A DNA stretch of 64,000 nt, from positions 134,355,001 through 134,419,000 of the forward strand of contig CM075346.1 in the NCBI GenBank assembly GCA_037693485.1, read 5' to 3'. Position numbers and translations under genes: made by a program. Shown piece after piece: positions 22,990 through 34,381 of the stretch. Source of the stretch: Kitagawia praeruptora. Lineage: Eukaryota > Streptophyta > Magnoliopsida > Apiales > Apiaceae. The notes beneath the pieces are model-generated. The model was not told the DNA's origin. It saw nothing but the letters and a program-made list of their open reading frames with translations, and ran no database searches. Numbering within the stretch: the first letter of the stretch is position 1; every line of letters starts with the position of its first letter.

Positions 22990-24459
22990 GTATTCACTTC
23001 ATCATTTATGTTGTTTTCCTAACTCTATGTCACCATTGAATGATTGTTTATCGAAGCGCCAAGGATGATTTACATCCAAGAATCTACGATGACCCATATA
23101 GCACATCTTTTTGCTATGTTTCAAATACTGAGAGCATGTCTCATAATGACAAACAAAGCATGCAAACTTTCCTTTTGTTGTCCATCCATGTAAATTGGCA
23201 TGTGTTGGGTAATCACTCACCGTCCATAATAGATTAGCACGGAGTTGAAATGTCTGATTAGTTGAAGCATCAAATGTTTCAATTCCGACCTCCCATAGCT
23301 CCTTCAGCTCTTCAATTAGTGGCTGCAAATAAACGCAATATCTTGCCCGGGCTCCTTTGGGCCTGGTATAATAGATGAGAGAAGTAGATATTCAGGTTTT
23401 GTACAACTCCATGGTGGTAAATTGTAGATCATGAGTACTACTGGCCATGTACTATGAGATAAGTTCATTGCCCGAAATGGATTAAAACCATCTGTAGCAA
23501 GTCCCAACCTAACATTACGAGCATCTTTTCGAAATCTGGATAGCGTAATTCAAAGTCTTTCCAAGCTTTTCCATCTGCAGGGTGCCTTAGAATTCCATCT
23601 GTTGGTCGCTCTTTGGCATGCCACAACATTTCCTTTGAAATACTCGGGCACACAAATAGTCTTTGAAGCCTTGGTTTAAGTGGAAAATATCGAAAAACCT
23701 TAGCAGGAACCTTGTATGCTCCTACAGCACTACCCATTTTCCATCTAGAGGTACCACAAACATGACATGAATCTGAACCTTGATACTCCTTCCAATATAA
23801 AATACAATCGTTTGGGCAACAATGAATTTTTTCGTACGTCATGCCCAAGTCTTTAACCACTTTTTTTGTTTCATTAAATGAATGCGGAATTTGTGCTTCA
23901 GGAAAAGCTTCTTTAAGTAGCTCTAACAAATCAGTAAATGCTGCATTGCTTATTCCATAAACACATTTTAAATGATATAGACGAATGATAAAGAAAAGTT
24001 TTGAAAAACTTTTACATCCTGGATACAACTCCTGTTTCCTTCCTCTACGAGCTTAACGTATGTTTTTGCTTCTCTATTAGAATTATTCCCAATTTCTTGT
24101 TGGGTACTTCGGAAGTCCTGTATCACATCTCTAAACGTATCTTGCAATAGTTTGTCTATGTTATCACCACCGAAAGAGGAATTGGTATAAATATCATCTT
24201 TGAAATCCATCCTACGCTGTATTTCTTCACCATGGAAATACCAATTAGTGTATCCAGGTGTAAATCCATCTTTTACCAGGTGATCTAATATAATTTTTCT
24301 TGGATACAAATACCGAAAGCAGCACTTCTTACATGGACAACAAATAGAATTACTTCTTGCTGACCTAGAAAAAGCTTTATCAAGAAAATCATTCACCCCC
24401 TTAATGTATTCATCTGAATATTTAGGAAGAGTCATCCAATCCTTGTCCCCGATATTCAT
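22990..24459 (-). pseudogene. TNP2-like CACTA transposase, truncated and frameshifted
   Basis: The start at 24459 opens a transposase-associated domain (DKDWMTLPKYSDEYIKGV; CCPCKKCCFRYLYPR; YTNWYFHGEE). The Transposase_21-type region follows: YPGCKSFSKLFFIIRLYHLK, CPNDCILYWKEYQGSDSCHVCG, LATDGFNPFRAMNLSHSTWP, LPPWSCTKPEYLLLSSIIPG, and CFVCHYET..HRRFL. Frameshifts fall near 24000, 23500 and 23320. The protein ends soon after HPWRFDKQSFNGD near 23000; the usual DUF4218/DUF4216 C-terminus is missing. It is not functional, so any movement would need a transposase in trans. Confidence 0.85.
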
Positions 24460-25269
24460 GCTGATAAATTGTGTAATCTAATTAAAAATGAAAAATATTT
24501 AATCAACTTAGTCATATTAATACTTTTACTAAATGTTGCCTAGTTTTTTTTTTTCAAATATAACAAAACAACTAGTTGACAAACATATTCCCACACAATG
24601 TCATGGAAAACAAAATTAACTCAAATGTAAATTAAGGCTTCATATATCTATGTTACATACATGTAGCAAACAAACCACAAAAATTACCAAAATTTGAGCT
24701 AACACAGAAAATAGTTAATCAAAATACAATTACGTCACATCAAATTAGTTTTAATTAAGATGAACAATTACAAAATTAACTACAAGACATGTAATTACTA
24801 GATAATGACTGAAAAGTATATACCTCAAGTAGTTGTCTAGAGAATTTCACGATTAAGGCAGAAAGAGAATTGATATTATCTTCAATTGGGCAGTAGAGAA
24901 TTGAAATTGGGTAGTAGAGAATCGACAGTGAAGAGAGAATTGTAATTGTTTGAATGATAGTGAAGAGAGAAAAAGGGGGCGGCACACGGTAATGAAAAGC
25001 CCTAAGAGGAATATTAGCGCCAATATAATTTTTAAGAAGAGGGAAAGCTAAAAAAATTAAGCCCGCTTAAACTAAAAATAAGCCCGCTTTTTTTTCCTAG
25101 AAATGTGTGGGCTTTATCCTACGCTATAGATAATAGCGTGGCCCAAGTAGCAGTAAAAGTAACATAATTTGGCAACGTATACAAAGTGTAGGCATATCCA
25201 TATTTACACCAACGTAGTACTTAAATGTATTGCTAAAAAAGTGTGGCCACATGTCTTTTGTGTTGTAGT
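24460..25269. promoter_or_regulatory. CACTA C 5' region: leader, subterminal repeats and right TIR
   Basis: No gene. AT-rich sequence lies upstream of TNP2 to about 25070. Then come ACGCTATAGA, GCGTGGCCC, CAACGTATAC and GTGGCCAC-type motifs up to the TIR at 25269. By analogy with En/Spm the promoter should lie here. Confidence 0.5.
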
Positions 25270-25704
25270 GATGCCTCGTATACTGTGTCTGGATCAGCAT
25301 TTGGATAGAAGTTGAAGTATATGACATTCTTCTTATCTGTGATGAAGAAATTCTCATCAACGAACTTCTGTTCTGTGGCTGACCTGCCATACTGATAAAG
25401 ATAATTGAACCTTGAATATGTAATCTAGATGGTATCTTCATCTAGTTGTGTCAATAATGCTTGTTGACTCTTCAGAATTGTTCCCATCACTATTTTGCTT
25501 GAAAAATCCTTTTTTGAGTAACTGTATTTGCATATGTTGGTTGTAATGCATCTACGTGACTTATCAGCTCAAGTGGTGGCTTGGACTGTTGAGTAATATA
25601 AATGTTTGAAGCAACTCTTATTTCTGCGAAAGATTTATACTTCTTGTGCTTGACATTAGAGAAACCTTAAACAGCTTTCTCTACAATCTCCTATGTGGTG
25701 TATA
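25270..25704 (-). pseudogene. Endogenous caulimovirid-like fragment, piece 3
   Basis: The minus-strand frame reads through KKYKSFAEIRVASNIYI near 25660-25600, then a frameshift near 25490, an in-frame TAG near 25432, and on through ITDKKNVIYFNFYPNADP to the CACTA C boundary. It follows directly, across the copia B insertion, on a viroplasmin-type motif at 30396-30435. Role inferred from that motif: inclusion-body/transactivator protein. The sequence is broken by at least one frameshift and one stop here alone. Confidence 0.6.
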
Positions 25705-26037
25705 TGTTGAGTATACAACAACGAAAGCAAAACCCAAAGCGAATAAACAAGAACAAGAAAATAAACGACAATCACACAAGACAATGATTTAACGTGGTTC
25801 AGAAATTCCTACTCTACAAGCCGCACTAATTTTGTATTGATCTCTCACAATTGTGTTGTGTTGTTATGTTATGTTACAATTACATGAGTATTTATAAGAG
25901 AAGAAACTGGGTCTAAGAATCAGAGTCTAATTCTGAAATCCTAACTCTAATCCTAACTCTAATTAGAGTCCAATTCAGGATTCCTAACTCAAGTCAGAAT
26001 CCAATTCTGAAACCTGATAGACTCCACAAACCCAACA
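25705..26037 (-). repeat. Copia B 3' LTR
   Basis: It runs TGTTGAGTATACAAC to CCCAACA (plus strand). It contains an extra 12-base TAACTCTAATCC-type unit absent from the other LTR. A polypurine-like CCAAGTGGTAGAT lies just inside (minus strand, 26038-26050). Confidence 0.9.
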
Positions 26038-26142
26038 ATCTACCACTTGGAGTCTGACCACATCTTCACTTCACTCTTGTAAATCTAGTAACAAATAATC
26101 CTTCGATCAATCACTCTAACTAGTACAACGCCTTCTCAACAA

Positions 26143-29100
26143 TCAGTTCTGAAGGCCAGTTGAAGCTATGCAAAGCTTCAACTTTTCATTAGTAACCACC
26201 TTAGTCAACATATCTGCAGGATTCTTTGAACCAAGGATTTTCTTCAAGGACAAAGTACCATTGCTAATCAACTCTCTTGTAAAGTGATATCTTAGCTGAA
26301 TATGCTTCGTCCTAGCATGAAACATAGGATTCTTTGCAAGATGAATAGCACTCTGACTGTCGCTATACAAAGCACTGTCCGCCTGTTTCTTGCCCAACTC
26401 CTCAAGAAAATTCTTCAACCAAATCATCTCCTTGCTAGCTTTAGAGATAGCCATATATTCTGCTTCTGTGGTTGAAAGAGTAACACTCTTTTGAAGTCGA
26501 GACATCCAACTAACTGTTGTGCCACCCAAAGTGAAAATATATCCTGTAGTACTTTTTCTTGTATCCAAACATCCACCCAAATCTGCATCAGAGAACCCTT
26601 CCAAGATAACATCTTTCTTGCTGAAACATAATGCAACCTTGGATGTGCCTTTCAAGTAGCGAAACAACCACTTGATTGCTTCCCAATGCTCTCTTCCTGG
26701 ATTAGACATGAACCTGCTAACAACTCCCACTGCATAAGCAATATCTGGCCTTGTACACACCATAGCATACATCAAACTGCCAACTGCAGATGCATACGGA
26801 ACTTTTGCCATATCTTTCTTGCCTTCATCCGTTTTAGGTGACTGCTTTTTCGTGAGATTAAAGTGAGTCGCCAACGGTGTACTTCTGGTCTTCGCATCTT
26901 GGACACTGAATTTCTACAACAATTTCTCAATATACTTCTCTTGAGATAATTTCAAAGTACCTTCAGATCTATCCCTTATGATGCTCATACCAAGTATCTG
27001 CTTTGCTGTACCCATATCTTTCATCTCAAACTCCTCAGACATCTGTCTCTTTAACCTGTTGATTTCCCTCATGTTTGATCCTGCTATCAACATGTCATCA
27101 ACATACAACAACAATATGATATAAGATGAATCAAATTGTTTAAAATAACAACAATGATCCATAGCACTCCTAGTGTACCCATTCTTCATCGTAAAGCTAT
27201 CAAACTTCAAGTACCATTGTCTTGGCGCTTGCTTCAAACCATACAAGCTTTTTATAAGCTTGCAAACAAGGTTTTCTTTCCCAGCTACCTGAAATCCCTC
27301 TGGCTATACCATGTAGATGTCTTCCTCAAGATCACCATGTAAGAACGCGGTCTTAACATCTAGTTGCTCTAGATGTAACTCCTCTGCAGCCACAATACTT
27401 AGCACAATTCTAACTGTAGTCATCTTAACAACCGGAGAAAATATATCAGTATAGTCAATACCCTTTTTTTGTTGATAACCCTTGACTACTAACCTCGCCT
27501 TGTATCTCTTGCTGCCATCAGGTTTTTCTTTGATCCAGAACACCCACTTATTCTGTAAAGCCTTCTTTCTTGCTGGTAATTCTGTTAAAGACCAAGTTTC
27601 ATTCTTCTCAAGAGAACTCATCTCTTCTTCCATGGCTGATTTCCACTGAACTGAATCATCCACCTGAACTGCCTCTGAATAACACTGAGGCTCTCCACCC
27701 TCAGTCAATAACATATAATATGCTGAAGGAGAAAATCTTTTTGGTGGCCTCACAATTCTGCTAGATCTTCTTACCTCAGCCTGTGGAGTAACTGGAACTG
27801 TGTCATCACCATTCCCCAAACTCCCACTATTTCCTGCACGATCTTCTTCTGTAATATCTTTAAGCACTACTTTCTCTTTCTCAGGTTTTTCTTTTGCAAA
27901 CTCAGAATCGACTGCAAGCTTATCCTTGTACACTGCACTTTCGTTAAAAGTAACATCTCTACTTCTAACAACCTTCTTCGTCAGTTCATCCCAGAAACGG
28001 TAACCCATATCATCTAAGCCATAACCAATGAAGATACACTTCTTTGCTTTTGGATCAAGCTTGTCCCTATCAGAATATTTAACACACACATAAGAAACAC
28101 AACCAAAAACTCGCAAGTGTGAAAGATTTACCTCCTTTTTCTGCCACTCTTCTTCAGGAATCTTGAACCCCAAAGGAACTGAAGGTCCTCTATTTATGAG
28201 ATACGCTGCTATGCTAACTGCATCTGCCCAAAAAGTCTTTGGCAACCCTGCATGCAACCTCATACTCATGGCCCTCTCATTCAAGATTCTATTCATGCGC
28301 TCTGCAACACCATTCTGTTGCGGTGTCTCAGGAATTGTTTTGATCATTCTAATCCCATATTCTGCTCAATAGCTTTTAAACTCATCACTACTGTACTCAC
28401 CACCATTATCTGACATCAAGCTCTTAATCTTCAAACCGGTCTGATTTTCAACTTCAGTCTTCCACTTCTTGAAAGTAGCAAACACATCTGATTTATTCTT
28501 CAAGAAATAAACCCATACCTTTCTAGTGGAATCGTAAATGAAAGTGACATAGTAGCGAGATCCTCCCAATGACGCAACTGCTGTTGGACCATATACATCT
28601 GTATGAACTAGCTCTAACCTCTCAACCTTGGGTGTCCTCCCTGATTTTGCAAAAGTAACTCGTTTCTGTTTTCCAAGAACACATGGCTCACAGAACCCAA
28701 CTTCCACATTCTTCATCTCTGGAATCTTTCCCTTCGAAGTTAACAGCTTCATACCCTTTTCACTCATATGACCAAGTCTTTGGTGCCACAAAGTTGAAGA
28801 CCCAATCTCATCAGCAACTGCATTTGCTTCATAGCTAGATTGTTCAACTATGTACAACGTCCCGTTTTTCTCTCTACGAGCAACAACTAGATTCCCCTTT
28901 ATAACCTTCCACTGTCCGTCTCCGAAAGTAACTCGATACCCTTCCTTATCTAACTGGCCCACAGATATCAACATCTTCTTCAGTCCAGGAATGTATCTCA
29001 CATCTTTCAACGTCCAGTTAGTCCCCAAAGAGGTCTTGAGATTAATATCTCCCATGCCCGCAATATCCAAAGTCTCATCATCAGCAAGACGGACTTTACC

Positions 29101-30029
29101 AAAATTTCCAATTCTGAAATTTAACATAAAATCCTTGCAAGGGGTAGCATGGAATGATGCACCAGAATCCATAACCCATGATTCAACCGAACATTCAACA
29201 CAACAAATCAAAGCATCGTCATCCGCCACTTCTTCAACTACATTAGCTGAATTATCCTCTTTCTTCTTTCCTTTAGGAGCTGCGGGAGCCGTACATTGAT
29301 TTCTGAAGTGACCTTTCTTCTGACAATTCCAACAAACAATCTCTTTGCGATCTTTGGACTGTGTTCTCTTCTGTGACTTCGATCTGCTATGCCCCTGATT
29401 CTGCCCCCTATCGGACTTTCTGCCTCTACTCTCAGTACTCAATAAGGAACCTGACGACTCTCCTGAGTTTCTCCTACGAATATCTTCTCCAAGAATCGCA
29501 TCTCGAACTCCATCAAAAGTCATCTTACTGCTCCCAGATGAATTATAAATAGCAGTGACAGATCCTGACCAACTATCAGGTAACGAGGATACCAACAACA
29601 AGGCTTGTACTTCATCATCGAATTTAATATCCACTGATGTCAATCTTGATAGGATAGAGTTAAATTCGTTCACATGATCAGCAACACAATCACCTTCATT
29701 CAATTTTGTGGAAAACAACAAGCGACACAAATATACCTTATTCGAAGCAGACGGCTTCTCATACATATTTGATAACGCCTTGATCAATCCATAAGTTGTC
29801 GTTTCCTTGACGATATTGTAAGCAATGTTCTTCGCCAAAGTCAATCTGACAACACCTAGAGCCTGCCTATCCAATAGATTCCAATCTTTGTCATCCATCT
29901 TTTCTGGCTTCTTCTCCTCCAGCGGTTCGTGTAGTTTTTCTGATACAAATAATCTTCAATTTGCATCTTCCAAAACCCAAAATCTTTGCCATCAAATTTG
30001 TCGATCTTTACTTTCCCTTCTTCTACCAT
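26143..30029 (-). pseudogene. Copia B gag-pol polyprotein
   Basis: The start is at 30029 (MVEEGKVKIDKFDGKDFGFW). A one-base loss in a run of A near 29935 shifts gag. The main frame then gives a zinc knuckle CWNCQKKGHFRNQC, protease VMDSGASFH, integrase (LWHQRLGHM; LVHTDVYGP; SDNGGEY; PQQNGVAERMNR, so Asp-Asp-Glu is kept), RT (LDVKTAFLHGDL; LLYVDDMLIAG), and RNase H (FSDADLGGCLDTRKSTTGY; TTEAEYMA; DSQSAIHLAKNPMFHARTKH). Stops interrupt after KSY (near 28365), after IYMV (near 27303) and after EKLL (near 26913). The last two look like CAG to TAG changes. All domains are present, so the copy was functional shortly before. Confidence 0.92.
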
Positions 30030-30053
30030 CGCTCCCACTCGCCTGAAAACCTA

Positions 30054-30067
30054 GGCTCTTGATACCA
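30054..30067 (-). other. Copia B primer binding site
   Basis: TGGTATCAAGAGCC on the minus strand, two bases inside the 5' LTR. Confidence 0.9.
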
Positions 30068-30069
30068 GT

Positions 30070-30390
30070 TGTTGAGTATACAACAACGAAAGCAAAACCC
30101 AAAGCGAATTAACAAGAACAAGAAAATAAATGACAATCACACAAGACAAAGATTTAACGTGGTTCAGAAATTCCTACTCCACAAGCCGCACTAATTTTGT
30201 ATTGATCTCTCACAATTGTGTTGTGTTGTTATGTTATGTTACAATTACATGAGTATTTATAAGAGGAGAAACTGGGTCTAAGAATCAGAGTCTAATTCTG
30301 AAATCCTAACTCTAATTAGAGTCCAATTCAGGATTCCTAACTCAAGTCAGAATCCAATTTTGAAACCTGATAGACTCCACAAACCCAACA
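30070..30390 (-). repeat. Copia B 5' LTR
   Basis: It has the same termini as the 3' LTR, TGTTGAG...CCCAACA. It carries the conserved GATTTAACGTGGTTC stretch, common near the end of copia LTRs of this type. Confidence 0.9.
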
Positions 30391-30829
30391 GTATATTCCT
30401 GCATTAGGACCGTTAAACACAACATAGTAGGCTTCAGGGCCTTTATATCCGGAAGGGTCTGCTGAAGTTTGACCTTTAATCTTTTTAGGGATTTAGATTC
30501 CCCCATTAGGTCTCAAACTTAAGTTTTAGGGCTTAACTAACGGTGTGGAGGTTGTACCTCATTCTGAATTTTTGGCAAATTCACAGCCTTCAACGAATTT
30601 GTTGAATCTTTACCTGGAGCCGTTTTCTCACGATTAACTTCATCTTGTTTTATTTCTGAAGATGGTGATGAAATGACAGAGCTTTTCTTTGTTAGTAGAA
30701 AAGATTTATTCTTAACATATTTTCGTGGTCTAAAAGATTTCTTCTTCTTCTTCTTAAACCTATATTTAGAAGATATTTTCTTTTTAAAATACTTCTTCTT
30801 ATATTTTTTGTTGTAATTGGGGTTACAAC
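30391..30829 (-). pseudogene. Endogenous caulimovirid-like fragment, piece 2: viroplasmin-type motif and end of a Lys-rich frame
   Basis: Reading the minus strand from 30829, a very Lys/Arg-rich frame (FKKKISSKYRFKKKKKKSF) runs to a stop at 30537-30539. After a gap with stops and a frameshift comes YYVVFNGPNAGIY (about 30434-30396). This is the start signature of the caulimovirus viroplasmin domain (PF01693), also found at the N-terminus of RNase H1. The domain continues past copia B. The preceding basic frame could be a capsid-type basic tail, but I could not match it. Order and strand fit a caulimovirid genome piece. Confidence 0.65.
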
Positions 30830-31363
30830 CAGGGACGGACCTCCAGCTGGGCTGGGGTTGGCTGTGGCCCGGGGGAAAATTTACCAGCCCATTAACATTT
30901 AGTATAAAAATAAACTCAGCCCGGGTAGCAAAAAAATCAGCCCTGTTAGTTATTATAAATGTTGAGTCCAGCCCATAATATTTATTTACAATACATCAGT
31001 TTTTTTCATTGTCCAGCCCATTATATCATAGATTTTATTTTTGTCAAAACCAAACAACTGGTAAAATATAATAGAATTAATTATAGAATTGATTGACACA
31101 ACAGAATTGGCAGACAAGTAGACAAAAGAAGCAGGGCCGCAGAACTATACTCCCGTTTGATTTGCTTTATACTTTAGTTAATTACAGTAATATTATACAA
31201 TATTATTTATTTACGTGAACTGCCTTTTTCTTCTTCTTTCTTCTCATCATAAGCTTCTGCCACTGTTTTACCAGCGCGTGGTAGCGCGTAAAAAAAATCG
31301 CCGCTGCACGGCTACAGTGTTAGCCCGGGTGGCTTCAAGTTCAACATCCTGGGTCCGTCCCTG
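30830..31363. mobile_element. Non-autonomous hAT element (MITE, 534 bp)
   Basis: TIRs are CAGGGACGGACC at 30830 and its complement GGTCCGTCCCTG ending at 31363. A perfect 8-bp TSD, GTTACAAC, sits at 30822-30829 and 31364-31371. The interior is non-coding. It interrupts the Lys-rich frame of the caulimovirid-like fragment. Confidence 0.93.
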
Positions 31364-31605
31364 GTTACAACCAAAATTATAAGATTCTTCTAATATCTTT
31401 TCAAAACATTTCTTGCCGAAAACTTTCAATTTCTTCTGTGTACAACTGAAATCACAATAGCTTTTGATTTCATTCTTAACAATTCTTTGAGCAAATGCTA
31501 AACAGGTTATTAGCTTTGCATGCAAGATTTTCGAGCTATACATACCATTATACATACATATAATCCTTCACAACTCCACCAAATTAGTAACCCATCACAC
31601 AAACA
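31364..31605 (-). pseudogene. Endogenous caulimovirid-like fragment, piece 1: upstream part of the Lys-rich frame
   Basis: From an ATG at 31555 the minus-strand frame reads MYNGMYSSKILHAKLITCLA and further through CDFSCTQKKLKVFGKKCFEK to the hAT insertion point. It then continues in piece 2. It is Cys- and Lys-rich. A capsid protein C-terminal region or another caulimovirid protein is possible; there is no firm family match. The upstream limit near 31605 is set by an LTR-like boundary. Confidence 0.45.
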
Positions 31606-32345
31606 TGTTACAAGGAATTAAAACTAGATTTATGGCAAGCTTTAGAGCTAGAATAGCAAAGAAATTGACGAAGAGAGGAAGAGGAGTACCCACAGCAGCT
31701 AAACACTCGAACCAGGAGAAGAAATGGCGATGGGGTGATGTTATATAGACTGAGGGGTATTTCTGTAATTTGGCAATGCTGAAAATTCTATTTTCTTTTT
31801 AAAAACTGGTTTTAATCCTCTTAAAATTGAAATAAATTATGGAACTTGGGTAAAAATAATTTTTAAAATTCTAAAATAAAATTCAAGAAATTATAGACCT
31901 CCTCATAGTTTTAAAATAATTTTTGAGTCAAAAATGAATTTATTATGAATTTTTGAAATAAAGGACCTTTAAATGAAATAAAGCTTCTAAAATCTTTTAA
32001 AAATACTTTCACACACAATTAAATACTCCCAACAATTTTATAAACTAAATAATTTCACAACTATGATAATGCAAAAGATTTCATAATTCTAAACGACTCC
32101 GATGATTTTATAAAAAACTCAATGTTAATAATGCATGTTTAAAATAGTTTTTAATGTCCAAAAATACAAATAAAAATACACGGATATATATGACACCTAC
32201 AAATCATCACACAATCACTTAAACATGATTTCATACATATTTTATATTTACAAAAATATTCACACTACATAATTCACATTTAAAAGTCACATAAAAAAAA
32301 GTTACATAAACACTAAATAATTACGCGAATTTTGAGGTCGTTATA
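31606..32345 (-). repeat. Probable solo LTR of a gypsy element
   Basis: Read on the minus strand it starts TATAACGACCTCAAAATTC at 32345 (compare common gypsy LTR starts TGTAACGACC) and ends CTTGTAACA at 31606. A TATA box (TCTATATAAC) lies near 31741-31750, about 135 bases before the end. There is no PBS, PPT or partner LTR nearby. The flanking five bases (AAACA and AAAAT) match only in part, so the boundaries are tentative. Confidence 0.5.
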
Positions 32346-34250
32346 AAAATATAGTTTTTTATCATATATGATATATATTATATATGGATTTATCTAATAT
32401 AATTATTTTATTCTTTATAAAATGACTTAAATTGTAATAATTATTTCCTTATATAATTATTTATTTACATATAAAGTGACTTTTCTTATGTATTTATTTC
32501 CTTATCTTTAAAAGAAAGACTTGCCTTGTATAAGTATTTCCTTATTTATAAATTAGATGCTTTTCTTTATATTAATTTCTTTCTCTCTTTTACTCTAAAA
32601 ATTAGATACTTGCTTAATGTAATTATTTCTTTCTCTAAAAATTAGAAGATAAAAAAGGAATTTTTTTAATATTTAAAATGCAAGTGCTTTAGGAAAATAG
32701 ATAAATAGGATTTGAACGATTTTAGAACGCCAAAACGAAAATATTAAAAGTTTGGTTGGTCGGTACATGTTTATTTTACTTATTTACCCTTACTTAATCA
32801 CAAATATTTTTTTTATATTTTATCTAACTATAATTTTTGCTTTAATAATCAATTTCCATTTTCAGGTTAAACATGTTATCTTTTCTTTTCTTTTTAATAA
32901 CTAAGCAGTTTCCTTTTTCAGGTAAAATATAATATCTTTTATATTATATCAAACTAAAAAGCATATTATAAGTACTATTACCTAATTAATTAATTTTTTC
33001 TATTCAAATTATCTTTTCTCTAACTAAAATATCTATTTTTTCAATTATATCACCGGTTACCTTTTAAAAATCTTCTTTTTATATTTTATTTAACTAAAAT
33101 TTTTACTTTACTAATCAATCTCCTTTTTCAGGTTAAACATGTTACCTTTTTTTTAATAACTAAGTAGTTTCCTTTTTCAGGTAAAATATAATATTTTTTA
33201 TATTTTATCTAATTAAAAAATAAATAATAATTACTGTTAACTAATTAATTAATTTTTTATCTTTTCTCATTTCTCTAACTAATATATTTTTTTTCCAATT
33301 ATATCACGGGTTACCTTTTTCGGCCAAAAAAAGTTACCTTTTTTATTTTCTCTAACTAAAACCTCTTTTTTATATTTAATAAAAATGAAATCATAATATT
33401 ATAATGCTATTAATTAATCATTACCTTTTCAGCTAAAAACGTATCATCTTTTTTACTTTTTCTAATTAAATTCCTTTTTTTAGAAATATCATGGTTAACA
33501 TTAATTTCTCATTTTCTAAAAATACTACCAACAATTTTATTTAATAAAATAAAAATTAAATTATAATTACTATAAACTAATCAATTACCTTTTTTCACCT
33601 AAAGTATGTCACCTTTTAATTTTCACGTTATCTTTTTCTATTTTCTCAAACTAAAATCTCTTTTAAAAAATTATATCACGGACGGTTATATTTAATAAAT
33701 TTAAAAAGATAATAATAATATTATAATATTAGTATTAACCGATTATCCATTTTAGCTAAAAGGTATCATCTTTTTCCTATATTATCTAACTAAAATTCCT
33801 CTTTAGAAATATTAAGGAAAACATTAATTTCTCCTTTTCTAAAAACATTACGAGCAATTTTATTTTGTAAAATAACATAATTAGATTATTATTACTATAA
33901 ACTAATAAATTACCCTTTTCACCTAAAACATATTACCTTTTAAATTTTCTCTAACTAAATCCTCTTTTTTTCCAATTATATTACGCGCATTCTATTTAAT
34001 AAAACAAAATAATAATTTTATAATTAATAATAAATAACTTAATACCATTTCAACTAAAACCTAACACATTTTCTATATTTTTTTAACTAAATTCATTCTT
34101 TTTCTAGAAATATCACGGATAACATTTATATAATTATGATCATCATCTCATTTAAATATTTAAGCCTCCAAAATTCGTATTAAAAAAAAATTAATAAAAA
34201 ATATAATATAATATTAAAAAAATCCGTGCATCGCACGGGTTTTAAGCTAG
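32346..34250 (+). mobile_element. Probable non-autonomous Helitron (3' end certain, 5' end not)
   Basis: The 3' end has hairpin CCGTGC-ATC-GCACGG at 34224-34238, then about eight bases, then CTAG at 34247-34250 followed by T. This fits the Helitron 3' signature (hairpin, CTRR, insertion before T). The body is extremely AT-rich with degenerate repeats around TTTCAGGTTAAACATG / CTTTTTCAGGTAAAATATAAT and shows no gene. I could not place a 5' TC start. Confidence 0.65.
34224..34250 (+). terminator. Helitron 3' hairpin and CTAG end
   Basis: A six-base GC-rich stem with a three-base loop in an otherwise AT-rich context, ending CTAG|T. In Helitrons this palindrome marks where rolling-circle replication stops. 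Confidence 0.7.
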
Positions 34251-34266
34251 TATATTATAGATTGTC

Positions 34267-34290
34267 ATATATATATATATATATATATAT
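34267..34290. repeat. (TA)n microsatellite
   Basis: About 12 TA units directly beside the left end of the next element. Confidence 0.95.
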
Positions 34291-34381
34291 GCAGTTGCTC
34301 AAATGAGACCCCCTTGAGAACTGAGACCTTTCCATTTTATACTATATTACCCCACAATCTAATCTAATTATAGTACGTACT

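Larger units (their letters stand above)
18640..25269 (-). mobile_element. CACTA element C, complete, with TNP1-like and broken TNP2 genes
   Basis: The left end is CACTACTGCACAAAC at 18640. The right end, read inward, is CACTACAACACAAAAG from 25269. ATGC flanks both ends (18636-18639 and 25270-25273), one base more than the usual 3-bp CACTA TSD. The interrupted caulimovirid frame continues across it, which fixes both boundaries. Both genes are on the minus strand, TNP2-like first and then TNP1-like, as in En/Spm-type elements. Subterminal ACGCTTTT/GCGTGGC-type repeats occupy 18655-18900 and 25085-25250. Confidence 0.9.
25705..30390 (-). mobile_element. Ty1/copia element B (Tork-like), complete with both LTRs
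   Basis: LTRs are 25705-26037 and 30070-30390. A perfect 5-bp TSD, GTATA, sits at 25700-25704 and 30391-30395. The PBS (TGGTATCAAGAGCC on the minus strand) lies at 30054-30067. The LTRs differ by about six substitutions and one 12-base indel, which marks a recent insertion. The interior is a nearly continuous gag-pol with one frameshift and three stops. It interrupts the caulimovirid fragment. Confidence 0.95.

Noticed and set aside
30396..30435. Host RNase H1 gene with viroplasmin-like N-terminus
   Set aside because: No RNase H catalytic domain follows, and the next pieces look like a caulimovirid transactivator; kept as a weaker alternative.
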